Positions 40,950 through 47,948 of a stretch of 48,604 nucleotides of DNA are shown here, piece after piece. The position numbers and the translations under genes were made by a program. The notes under the pieces were generated by a model. That model saw only the letters and a program-made list of their open reading frames with translations, was not told the origin of the DNA and made no database searches. This stretch comes from Candidatus Cloacimonadota bacterium (GTDB taxonomy: Bacteria > Cloacimonadota > Cloacimonadia > Cloacimonadales > Cloacimonadaceae): the NCBI GenBank assembly GCA_029567705.1, contig JAKPXC010000064.1, forward strand, positions 1 through 48,604, given 5' to 3'. How positions within the stretch are numbered: position 1 is the first letter of the stretch; every line of letters starts with the position of its first letter.

Positions 40950-41302
40950 TTAGATGGTTTCTGAGCTCCGTCCTGCAAATCCTGCCAATAAACCATAGCC
41001 CTTCTGAAGTGGGGAATCACGATAGAGCCTCCCACAATCAGGGCAATGTTCAGAGCTTCACCAAGCTCTTCAGTGCTAACGCCTTCCTCAAAACACCTGC
41101 CCAGATGATAACGGATACAATCGTCACAACGCAGGACAGCAGAGCTCACCAAACCCAGCAGTTCCTTGGTTTTCCGGGGGAGAGCTCCGTCCTGATATGC
41201 CGCTTCATCCAGGTTGAAAAAGCGTTTGATGCCCAGATTGGCCTGTTTCAGCACCAGTTCGTTCTGAGCTTCTCTGGTTTGGTTAAAATCTTCCGGCTTC
41301 AC
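40946..41302 (-). CDS. Carboxymuconolactone decarboxylase/AhpD-like protein
   Basis: A 118-residue single-domain CMD-family protein. It has the AhpD-type redox pair in LRCDDCIRYHL (Cys-x-x-Cys with His four residues on), which makes a thiol-disulfide or peroxidase-reductase role more likely than true decarboxylase. The ends overlap neighbours (ATGA with both). It sits between an iron-dependent alcohol dehydrogenase and pyridoxal kinase, so perhaps it protects the oxygen-sensitive dehydrogenase (inference). Confidence 0.87.
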   Translation of the reverse strand: MKPEDFNQTREAQNELVLKQANLGIKRFFNLDEAAYQDGALPRKTKELLGLVSSAVLRCDDCIRYHLGRCFEEGVSTEELGEALNIALIVGGSIVIPHFRRAMVYWQDLQDGAQKPSK

Positions 41303-42399
41303 TCTTCTTCCTTGAGCTCGTGGTAGATCTTGCGGATGTCTTCAGCCGAGATTTCAAAGGGATTATTGGCCATGTTCCGGCTGGAGAGAACTTCCGGCAA
41401 GCGGTTCTCGATAAAGCTCTGGGAGATGGGAAAATCCAGAGATATCTGCAAGGCTTCCAGCCATTGATAGAACTGATCCCGGCTGATCCCCAGATATTCA
41501 AAAAGACTATCCAGTTCCTTCTTGATAGCCGGATAATAGAGATCCATCACGCTGCGCATCACGATGCCATTGGCCAGGCCGTGGGGAACTCCATATTCCG
41601 TGGTCAGCGGATAACCAATAGAGTGTTGTAAAGTAGTGCTGGCGTGGGCAATAACCATGCCGCCGTAGAGAGAGGCGCGCATCATCTCGGTGCGGGCTTC
41701 CAGATCGTCCGGATGGCTCATGCACTTGGGCAGATTCTTATAAATAGTCTTGATGCCATTAAAAATCATGGGATACATAATAGGATTGCGTTTATTGGAA
41801 TAGAGCCCTTCCAGAAGATGTGAGAGAGCGTCGATTCCTGTGTGCAGAGTTACTTTCGGGCTCATGGTAAGAGTGAAAGACGGCTCCAAGATTGCCGCAT
41901 ACGGGAAGGCCAGTTCAGAGCCAAATCCCGCTTTCTTTCCCGCTTTCTGATCCGTGAGTACAGAGTAGGGAGTAACTTCCGTACCGGTTCCGGAGGTGGT
42001 GGGAATGGCTACCAAGGGATAGGCTTTGGCATAAAGCGAAGCGTTGTAAATATCTTCTATCCTGGTGTTGTTGGCAGCTACCAGGCAGATGGCTTTGGCG
42101 GCGTCTATGGGACTGCCTCCGCCGATGCCGATCAGGAAATCACAGCCATTATCCAAAAGCTCCCGAGCGCCTTCCATAACGGTCTCCAGGCTGGGATTTT
42201 CCGAAACTTGATTGAATACATGCCAATCTTTACCGCCTTCTTTCAGGAGGCTCTGCACCGCATCCAATGCACCGCTTTTTTGAGCAGAATGCTTGCCTGT
42301 GATTAAAAGGGCTTTCCTGCCCAGCTTGAGTATTTTTTCCTTGGCCTGAGCCAAGGCGTTTTCCGCAAAGAATATCCTGGTTGGAACGTAAAACATCAT
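41299..42399 (-). CDS. Iron-containing alcohol dehydrogenase
   Basis: A 366-residue group III Fe-ADH, NAD(P)-dependent, probably interconverting an aldehyde and alcohol at the end of fermentation. Cofactor motif: IGIGGGSPIDAAKA. Metal ligands: Asp and His in GIDALSHLLEG (about 188-192), then His in LQHSIGYPL and in GVPHGLANGIVM. Single-domain length is normal. Two adjacent Met codons open the gene; either may start. First of a four-gene operon (ADH, AhpD-like, pdxY, DUF486). Substrate unassigned: butanol, propanediol and others are possible. Confidence 0.92.
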   Translation of the reverse strand: MMFYVPTRIFFAENALAQAKEKILKLGRKALLITGKHSAQKSGALDAVQSLLKEGGKDWHVFNQVSENPSLETVMEGARELLDNGCDFLIGIGGGSPIDAAKAICLVAANNTRIEDIYNASLYAKAYPLVAIPTTSGTGTEVTPYSVLTDQKAGKKAGFGSELAFPYAAILEPSFTLTMSPKVTLHTGIDALSHLLEGLYSNKRNPIMYPMIFNGIKTIYKNLPKCMSHPDDLEARTEMMRASLYGGMVIAHASTTLQHSIGYPLTTEYGVPHGLANGIVMRSVMDLYYPAIKKELDSLFEYLGISRDQFYQWLEALQISLDFPISQSFIENRLPEVLSSRNMANNPFEISAEDIRKIYHELKEEE

Positions 42400-42465
42400 C
42401 GCCTCGCATAGCTCTACCGGGCTCTTAGTTTAAGGTGTCAATGCCGGCAAGCAGAATTTGCGGAT

Positions 42466-42494
42466 ATTTTCCAATAGTGCCAGTTTTATGTCAA
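42466..42494 (-). promoter_or_regulatory. Candidate promoter of the alcohol dehydrogenase operon
   Basis: Minus-strand TTGACA (42489-42494), 17-base spacer, GAAAAT (42466-42471). The spacer begins TAAAAC, as in the serA promoter. A second TTGACA closer to the gene (about 42434-42439) lacks a -10. Confidence 0.55.
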
Positions 42495-42623
42495 GGACAA
42501 AAAGCGGCTGCGCAGTTAGGGGTTAGAAGCTAGAAGTTAAAGCTGCGCTGCTTCGCGCCCCCCACTCCAATACTTTCATAAAGCACAGAGGACACAGAGA
42601 ACAGCAGAGTTTTCTTCATTTAG

Positions 42624-42708
42624 AACAGAGTAAAAAAGTAAAAGAGAGTCTGTTCCTGGAGTTTGGGGTCGTGTCCATATAGTCCATTTCGTCTATATCG
42701 TCCATTCT
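42624..42708 (+). repeat. 85-bp dispersed repeat with 9-bp units, copy 2
   Basis: Same length as and about 85% identical to 11331-11415, and likewise preceded by CACAGAGGACACAGAGA. It ends in four 9-bp units beginning GTCCAT or GTCTAT. Confidence 0.8.
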
Positions 42709-42772
42709 GCCCACCTTTAAAAGCCTATATCACAAAGAGAAAAGAGAGCAGGAGGTACGAAGCAGCGCAGCC

Positions 42773-42881
42773 CTCGTCACTTGTTACTCGTCACTTGTCA
42801 CTTTCAATCCCGGTGTCTCTGATACAAAGCCACCACTCTCTGCTCTCGTCACTGGTTACTCGTCACTTGTCACTTTCAATC
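42773..42881 (+). repeat. Pair of 37-bp direct repeats
   Basis: 42773-42809 and 42845-42881 begin CTCGTCACT and end CACTTTCAATC with one mismatch. The second copy runs straight into the AAGCGAC hairpin, suggesting the two units travel together. Confidence 0.8.
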
Positions 42882-42923
42882 AAGCGACAGGATGTCGCTT
42901 CCACTTTCTGTTCACTGTTCACT
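42855..42923. repeat. Dispersed hairpin repeat (AAGCGAC family), copy 3
   Basis: Core 42882-42900 (AAGCGAC/GTCGCTT) with right flank CACTTTCTGTTCACTGTTCACT, as in the copies at 1109-1174 and 12176-12242. Confidence 0.8.
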
Positions 42924-42934
42924 CACTTCTCCCG

Positions 42935-43011
42935 GACTCTTCACCGTGTCTTGGCCGACTCTTCCCGAACACTTTGCTCGGGAAGAGTCCTGCAAGAGTC
43001 GACGAAGAGTC
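42935..43011. repeat. Large palindromic repeat, copy D
   Basis: A 77-bp palindrome, the complement orientation of copy B: loop reads ACACTTTGC, CGGCC variant on the left arm and CCTGC on the right. The right outer arm has a few extra mismatches (GAGTCGACGAAGAG). Confidence 0.9.
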
Positions 43012-43082
43012 GGCGACGTATTGGGGAGTAACGAGTGACGAGTAACCCAGTGACGAGAGCTGCTGTCGCTTCATTATATGAG

Positions 43083-43104
43083 CTGCCAAACTCCGATTTG
43101 GCAG
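43083..43104 (+). repeat. 22-bp hairpin repeat (CTGCC family), copy 4
   Basis: CTGCCAAA...TTTGGCAG, near-identical to copy 2 at 32598-32619, including flanking GAG/AGA bases. Confidence 0.75.
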
Positions 43105-43194
43105 AAACACTCGCTCAATTTATGATTGATAGGTTTTGTTAATGCTCCGCTACAATATGATATACTGATTTTTTTAGAGCGACCTGCGGTCGCT

Positions 43195-43216
43195 GTGCCA
43201 ATTCGGAGATCGGCAC
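43195..43216 (-). repeat. 22-bp hairpin repeat (CTGCC family), copy 5, inverted
   Basis: Minus-strand GTGCCGA...TTGGCAC with CTCCGA centre, following a perfect GCGACC-TGC-GGTCGC hairpin at 43179-43193. Confidence 0.65.
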
Positions 43217-43373
43217 CCCAAAGAGAACCTCTCTCCTTATCTCTCCTTTCTCCTTTACTCTTTGTTACAAAACCACTTACTCTCTTTTGCTCTTTTCCTC
43301 TGTTTTAATTAAAAAAACTCTGTTACTCTCTGTATGGACTGTGATTACAGAAAGCTGAGATTCACCCAGAGCA

Positions 43374-44555
43374 TTAAGTCCGGAGCGGGATTCTTACTAT
43401 AAAGGTAGTGCCTTCCCCGGGTTTGCTTGCCACCAGAATTGTTCCGTTATGGGCTGTGACGATATTTTTGGTGATGGATAGACCCAGACCCACAGATTGG
43501 GCGATAGTTTTGGTGGCGCTGGTTGCCTTTTTGAAGGGTTCAAAGATCAGTTCCTGCTCTTTCTCATCGATACCATAACCTTGGTCTCGTACGGTCATTA
43601 TGAGATTTGTACCGTCGCACACTGCCGACACAAAGACAGTAGTGTTTTCGGGAGAGTATTTAATGGCGTTGCCAATCAGATTGGAGAGCACCTGTTTAAA
43701 CTTAACGACATCCAGCATGGCCATGCACTGGTCGGGACAGGATTCCAGTAAGATTTGCATGCCGCGTTTTTCGGCCAGGTTCTGATGCAGACGCACAGTA
43801 TCACGAAGAATTTGGCTGACATCCGTTTCCACCCTTTCCAGCTTGAGTTTACCGCTCTCCATGTGGGTGTAATCCAGGAGGTCTTCCACCATCTTCAACA
43901 TGTAATTACCGGTGTCGTGAATGATTTGCAGAAACTCCGCTTGGGTAGGATCGCTGTCCTCCTTCAGATCGTCCAGCAGGAATCTGCTGAAGCTGCTAAT
44001 GGCCGAAAGTGGATTTCGCAGGTCATGAGCCGCCATTCCGACAAAGCGGTTTTTCAATTCGTTTAAGCGTGCCAGTTCCACGTTTTTTTTACTAAGTTCG
44101 CGTTGAGTGGAGATCAATTCATTATTAACCTTGGACATTTCTTCCAGATAGCTGATCTCGTCTGGAGTGCCGGTCCCTTCCATCTGGAGGTTCAAAGCTC
44201 TGCGGATATTCTCGCTGGATTCCTTATCCAGGCTGTTTTGTTCATGGAAGAGCTCCAGCAATGCATCGGAATCCATGAAGGCAGTGATCAGGTATTCTTT
44301 TTCCCGGCAGAAACCCTGAAAACTCAGGATAGTGGGTCTGAGACCGGAGAGCTTGATCACCAGCTCAGCTACGGGGCTGAGTTGTGGAGTATTGCAAGAA
44401 AGGAAGAAGTTTTGAGCTTTGTCAAGATTTGCCTCATCAAAGAGATCCAAAAAATGAGTGCCGGGTGTTAGCGGAAACCCAGGAAGCTCACAGAAGACTA
44501 TCCGGTGGAGGAGCGCATTGGGCAAAAAACCCAGCAGCAGAACTGGTATCTTCAT
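43374..44555 (-). CDS. Soluble histidine kinase paired with the B12 sensor
   Basis: A 393-residue sensor kinase without membrane helices. Order: an N-terminal ~100-residue domain, perhaps a degenerate PAS (uncertain); a coiled-coil linker (about 130-170); HisKA with phospho-acceptor His177 in AAHDLRNPL; and HATPase_c with N-box LIGNAIKYSPE, G1 DQGYGID, and G2 VGLGLSITKNI. All motifs look active. The start overlaps the B12-protein stop by ATGA, so the two are translationally coupled. No response regulator lies in the window, making this an orphan kinase locally. The likely input is the cobalamin protein (inference from coupling). Confidence 0.92.
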   Translation of the reverse strand: MKIPVLLLGFLPNALLHRIVFCELPGFPLTPGTHFLDLFDEANLDKAQNFFLSCNTPQLSPVAELVIKLSGLRPTILSFQGFCREKEYLITAFMDSDALLELFHEQNSLDKESSENIRRALNLQMEGTGTPDEISYLEEMSKVNNELISTQRELSKKNVELARLNELKNRFVGMAAHDLRNPLSAISSFSRFLLDDLKEDSDPTQAEFLQIIHDTGNYMLKMVEDLLDYTHMESGKLKLERVETDVSQILRDTVRLHQNLAEKRGMQILLESCPDQCMAMLDVVKFKQVLSNLIGNAIKYSPENTTVFVSAVCDGTNLIMTVRDQGYGIDEKEQELIFEPFKKATSATKTIAQSVGLGLSITKNIVTAHNGTILVASKPGEGTTFIVRIPLRT

Positions 44556-45613
44556 TTGTTGCCGATCAGATTCTCTGCTTTACTCAAGGCTTCTTCTGCG
44601 TCCACAGCATAAGCATCCGCTCCCACCTCTTTCCAGAGTTCGGCATCCAGGTTGAAGGGATAACCGCCCACCATAATCGGTGTGGGGATCTCTGCATCCC
44701 GGATTTGGGCAATGAGATCAGCAACTCGGTTGAGATGGAAGGTCATAGTGGCTGAGATGGCGATGAGATCGGGATTCTTGTCTCTGATGGTTTTGATGAC
44801 GTCTTTGACCGGCATGTTTGCTCCCAGATACCAGGTATCCCAGCCTTCCAGCTCAAAGATATCACTCAACATTCTAAGGCCTATCTCATGGAGTTCTCCG
44901 GATACGCAAGTGGCGATCAGGGTCTTGCCCTTGCGATGCTCTGAAAAGATATAGGGGTAAAGCCGGGAGATGGCAAGCTGAGTGATGCTGGTGCAATAGT
45001 GTTCCTGGGCCACGGTGATCTTGCCTGTCTGCCAAAGGAGTCCGATTTCCCGCTGCACCGGCTGAAGGATGTTCAGATAGATGCTCTTGATGCTTTGGCC
45101 TTCGTCTGCGAGTTGTAGGATCAGGCTGGAGGCTGATAAACGATCCCCGGCCAGGATATGGGAAAGGAAGGCTTGTGCCTGTGCAAAGAGAGGATTCACC
45201 GGCTCGATAAAGGAACTGCTCGTGTTGTCCGGATTTCTGAGGCTCTCCAAGGCAGGATCCAGATAAGTGGCTACCACAGGATAGGCATCAGAATCCAGAT
45301 GTACGCTCAGGACTTGTTTGATGCTTTCAAAGTTGTTGATCAAGTCTTTGGTGGGCAAGCCTAAACGGTTCAAGAGGGCATTCAGCCAAGCAGTGTATTC
45401 CAGGAAAATCTTGGTGGAATCGAATTTGATTGCCTGGGTCAGGTAACTAAGATTGTAAGACACATCCTGACGGCAATGCTGCATCTGTCTTTCATCATAG
45501 CTTTCAGCAAGCCCGGGCTGGAGCTCAAACTGTCTTTCCAGCACATAGTCCACCAGCTCATTCTGGCGAGAATCCAGTTCCCCGGCTATTCTGCGGTTCG
45601 CACTGTTTTCCAT
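44552..45613 (-). CDS. CarH-like cobalamin-binding sensor protein without DNA-binding domain
   Basis: A 353-residue cytosolic protein. Residues 1-130 form a helical domain (HCRQDVSYNLSYLTQAI) seen in other B12-binding regulators but without a settled name. Residues about 140-225 are the B12-binding four-helix cap with Trp194, Glu204 and His205 spaced exactly W-x9-EH, the hallmark of the photoreceptor CarH/LitR. Residues 230-350 are the Rossmann B12 domain with lower-ligand His242 in ELHEIG (the usual Asp of DxHxxG is Glu) and later SATM and VGGYPF. No MerR domain or methyltransferase is fused. The start at 45613 has AGGAG 8 bases upstream. Overlap with a histidine kinase suggests a B12- or light-responsive two-gene sensor. 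Confidence 0.9.
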   Translation of the reverse strand: MENSANRRIAGELDSRQNELVDYVLERQFELQPGLAESYDERQMQHCRQDVSYNLSYLTQAIKFDSTKIFLEYTAWLNALLNRLGLPTKDLINNFESIKQVLSVHLDSDAYPVVATYLDPALESLRNPDNTSSSFIEPVNPLFAQAQAFLSHILAGDRLSASSLILQLADEGQSIKSIYLNILQPVQREIGLLWQTGKITVAQEHYCTSITQLAISRLYPYIFSEHRKGKTLIATCVSGELHEIGLRMLSDIFELEGWDTWYLGANMPVKDVIKTIRDKNPDLIAISATMTFHLNRVADLIAQIRDAEIPTPIMVGGYPFNLDAELWKEVGADAYAVDAEEALSKAENLIGNK

Positions 45614-45651
45614 CTTACTGCTCCTTTTGCCTCTCAAGTCGTCTTAGTAAT

Positions 45652-45679
45652 ATTATAAGTTGTGCAGGTCTTACGTCAA
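45652..45679 (-). promoter_or_regulatory. Strong promoter of the B12-sensor/kinase genes
   Basis: Minus-strand TTGACG (45674-45679), 16-base spacer, perfect TATAAT (45652-45657). The -35 box includes the stop codon of the VanZ-like gene. It implies that the sensor pair can be transcribed apart from the upstream genes. Confidence 0.8.
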
Positions 45680-46134
45680 CCAATCTCTTGGGAATCTGTT
45701 AGGCTTATCTTCAATTCAAGCTTGGATTGATTTGAGAGAACTCTTGCATCTTTGTGCAGGATGCCATCCAGCCACACAAAGAGAATGGCAAGTGCAGCTC
45801 CAACATAGCCATAGAACATATCCACCGGATTGAAGCTGCGCCAGGGTATAAAGTATTGCACCAGTTCATAAAGTGCCGCGCTGGAGAGCACCAGAAGCGA
45901 GAAGGGAATAAGCTTCAGGCTCATTTGCCTCCGGCTCCGCGCTACAAGGTTCAGCCAGGCAAAGCATAGAATCGTGAGAGAATGCACCAGATAGTCTATG
46001 CGGAATTCCAGAATCTTGTTGCCGCTGAGTTCTTTGTTCAAGTCGTTGCCGATCGGAATCACGTTCAGGATCAGCAGGATGCAGAACCAGAGCGGGATCA
46101 GGAATGGGAAGATGGTCTTATTGCTTCGTTTCAC
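45676..46134 (-). CDS. VanZ-like membrane protein
   Basis: A 152-residue protein with four hydrophobic helices and the VanZ pattern: IDYLVHSLTILCFAWLNL, then ALYELVQYFIPWRSFNPVDMFYGYVG. VanZ-like proteins are named for a teicoplanin-resistance protein, but most homologs have no known role. A polar ~30-residue tail follows. It starts 12 bases after the caspase-like gene's stop, so it is likely cotranscribed with it. Confidence 0.85.
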   Translation of the reverse strand: MKRSNKTIFPFLIPLWFCILLILNVIPIGNDLNKELSGNKILEFRIDYLVHSLTILCFAWLNLVARSRRQMSLKLIPFSLLVLSSAALYELVQYFIPWRSFNPVDMFYGYVGAALAILFVWLDGILHKDARVLSNQSKLELKISLTDSQEIG

Positions 46135-46146
46135 TTTTTTAGTCTC

Positions 46147-46932
46147 TTACCAGGAGAGACTTCCTCCGCCCTCCAGATCCATGGCTCCGCCTTTGAAGAA
46201 GAATCTCTGGTTCTGAATGTTTAAGATCAGATCGTTCTTCAGGGCTTTGGGGGATACCCAGGGATCGATGGGGTGGTTGGGGACAGCCCGAAGTTCTGTT
46301 AACAGCTCTTGAATGGTTTGGTTGTAACCATTGGTGCTTTGAGTGAACTTGGCGATAAAGGCTTGTGTGAAGGCACTTCTGGGGGGATTGACCTCACTTA
46401 CTGCCAGATGCGGTTTGGCGGGAAAAATCACCGAGACAGTGCTATCCTGAACTGCCTGATGTTCAAAGAACTTGGCGGAAGTGGCGGAGACCGGCGGCCA
46501 ATGCCGGCAGGCTTCCAGCAGAACGATGGCATTTCTGGCACCGTTTAGCTTACGTATCAGGGTGTTTACGCTGTAGGCGGTATTGGCATATGTTTGCCGG
46601 TTTTGCATGTTGATTCCGGCTGGGACCAGATAGTTCCCACCGTTATCACGAACGCCGTGGCCGCTGTAGTAAAAGAATATTTCGTCATCTGCACCAATAT
46701 CTGCAGTAAAACTGTCTATCACAGCAGTCATGCTTTGCAGATTCAGGTTCTGAGTCTTCTGAATGGTGTAGCCCCAATTGCCCAAAGCGGCTTCCATGGC
46801 GTTGATGTCATTTATCGGGCTGGCAAGCGTCATCCCGCTGTAGCTGGCGTTTCCGATCAACAGAGCCTTCCGCTCGGCAAAGAGGCTCAGGCTGAGGATC
46901 ATAACCAGACTGATGAGCCAGAATTTCTTCAT
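46147..46932 (-). CDS. Exported caspase-like (C14) protein
   Basis: A 261-residue protein with signal peptide (MKKFWLISLVMILSLSLFAE) directly followed by a p20-type caspase fold: RKALLIGNASYSG, LASPINDINAMEAAL, His92 in FFYYSGHGVRD and Cys142 in LLEACRHW. The usual DACR is EACR here, but the His/Cys dyad is kept. A C-terminal p10-like region follows. Bacterial metacaspases (orthocaspases) commonly cleave after Arg or Lys. I chose the start at 46932 because GGAG lies 8 bases upstream; an extension to 47259 would overlap the divergent fpg gene. Export is unusual for regulatory metacaspases and suggests an envelope or extracellular role. Confidence 0.86.
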   Translation of the reverse strand: MKKFWLISLVMILSLSLFAERKALLIGNASYSGMTLASPINDINAMEAALGNWGYTIQKTQNLNLQSMTAVIDSFTADIGADDEIFFYYSGHGVRDNGGNYLVPAGINMQNRQTYANTAYSVNTLIRKLNGARNAIVLLEACRHWPPVSATSAKFFEHQAVQDSTVSVIFPAKPHLAVSEVNPPRSAFTQAFIAKFTQSTNGYNQTIQELLTELRAVPNHPIDPWVSPKALKNDLILNIQNQRFFFKGGAMDLEGGGSLSW

Positions 46933-46959
46933 TTCAAACTCCAATTCTTGTTTGCGGTC

Positions 46960-46989
46960 ATTCTGCGGCAGATTGATTCTGCGTGTCAA
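46960..46989 (-). promoter_or_regulatory. Candidate promoter of the caspase-like/VanZ genes
   Basis: Minus-strand TTGACA (46984-46989), 18-base spacer, CAGAAT (46960-46965; 4 of 6). Leader to the ATG is about 20 bases. Confidence 0.5.
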
Positions 46990-47090
46990 TCTTTTTCTTG
47001 AAATGTATTCAATCAAAGCAGTAATAATTCCTTCCGGTTTGGAAAGAATCTTGCAGATATGGTGGGTAGATCTGACCTGGGAGGTGAAAG

Positions 47091-47921
47091 ATGTTTGAAA
47101 TATCTGAGCTAAAAGTGATTGCAGAGCAGATGGAATGCAGCCTGCAGGGCAAGGTGATTGCCTCAGGAGTGATGGGGAACAGCCCCCATAAGTTTGTGTG
47201 GTACAACCGGAAGGGAGAGGAATATGCCTCATTGGTGAAAGGCAAGCGAATTGGGGCAACTCATCTGATGGGCAGGTGGCTGGGACTTGATCTGGAGCCG
47301 GGTTACCGCTTTGTCTTCGGAGAGATGGGAGGCAAGATTCTCCTGCATCCGGAGGCCGGAGAGATTCCCAAGAAGTATCATCTGCTGCTGAACTTCACCG
47401 ATGGCACCGCGCTGAGCGTGGTGATTGGTCTGTGGGGAGGCTTGGAGCTCTATGAGGCTGGAGAAGAACTCAAGCGTGATTATATCAGGGATATGGCTCC
47501 CACTCCTCTGGATCCTGCCTTTAGCCGGGAATACTTTATGGAATTGGTGCAGAAAGCAGCTCAGAAGGGGAAACGCAGCGTGAAGAGCCTGTTGACCCAG
47601 GAGCAGACATTACCCGGCCTGGGGAATTCTGTGGCGCAGGAGATCATGTTTCGAGCAAGGCTTAATCCCAAGCGTAATATCCAGGAACTGGGCGAGCCGG
47701 AGCTTCTTCTGCTCCATGATATCATCCTGCAAGTGGTGAATGAGATCATCGCCAAAGGCGGGAGATCCGACGAAATGGATCTCTATGGTAAAGCTGGAGG
47801 ATATCAGCGCCTGATGCATTCCAAAGCCGTTGGCAAACCCTGTCCTGCCTGCGGAACGGCTGTGCAGAGCATGCAGTATCTGGGTGGAGCCTGTTACTTC
47901 TGTCCTTCCTGCCAGAAGTAG
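47091..47921 (+). CDS. Fpg/Nei-family protein lacking the catalytic N-terminal Pro
   Basis: A 276-residue member of the formamidopyrimidine-DNA glycosylase/endonuclease VIII family. The N-terminus reads MFEISEL where active enzymes have MPELPEV: Glu3 is kept but Pro2, whose amine attacks the damaged base's sugar, is Phe. The helix-two-turn-helix LPGLGNSVAQEIMFRARLNP is intact, and a four-Cys zinc finger is present (CPACG...CPSC), though the Gly-Arg that follows in typical fingers is not clear. The start is well set by GGGAGGTG 6 bases upstream. A branch of this family without Pro2 is widespread in anaerobes (family knowledge). It may bind abasic or damaged DNA without beta-elimination, or act differently. 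It is divergent from the caspase-like gene. Confidence 0.88.
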   Translation: MFEISELKVIAEQMECSLQGKVIASGVMGNSPHKFVWYNRKGEEYASLVKGKRIGATHLMGRWLGLDLEPGYRFVFGEMGGKILLHPEAGEIPKKYHLLLNFTDGTALSVVIGLWGGLELYEAGEELKRDYIRDMAPTPLDPAFSREYFMELVQKAAQKGKRSVKSLLTQEQTLPGLGNSVAQEIMFRARLNPKRNIQELGEPELLLLHDIILQVVNEIIAKGGRSDEMDLYGKAGGYQRLMHSKAVGKPCPACGTAVQSMQYLGGACYFCPSCQK

Positions 47922-47948
47922 GAGAGGCTCACATTTGGAGATTAAAGC

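Larger units (their letters stand above)
42500..43330. repeat. Dense field of dispersed intergenic repeats
   Basis: No gene is present. In order: the 85-bp repeat copy 2 (42624-42708) with 9-bp GTCCAT units (42673-42708); two 37-bp direct repeats one mismatch apart (42773-42809, 42845-42881); AAGCGAC hairpin copy 3 (42882-42900); palindrome D (42935-43011); CTGCC hairpins (43083-43104 and, inverted, 43195-43216); a GCGACC/GGTCGC hairpin (43179-43193); and a partial inverted copy of the 85-bp repeat's upstream part (43276-43317). This is by far the densest collection in the window. Confidence 0.85.

Noticed and set aside
42773-42881. Two 37-bp direct repeats considered as a short CRISPR array
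   Set aside because: Only two copies, the separating segment and flanks contain other known repeat families of the window, and no cas gene is present.
46933-47259. Extended N-terminus of the caspase-like protein
   Set aside because: It would put 109 residues before a clear signal peptide and overlap the divergent fpg gene and its strong ribosome-binding site.
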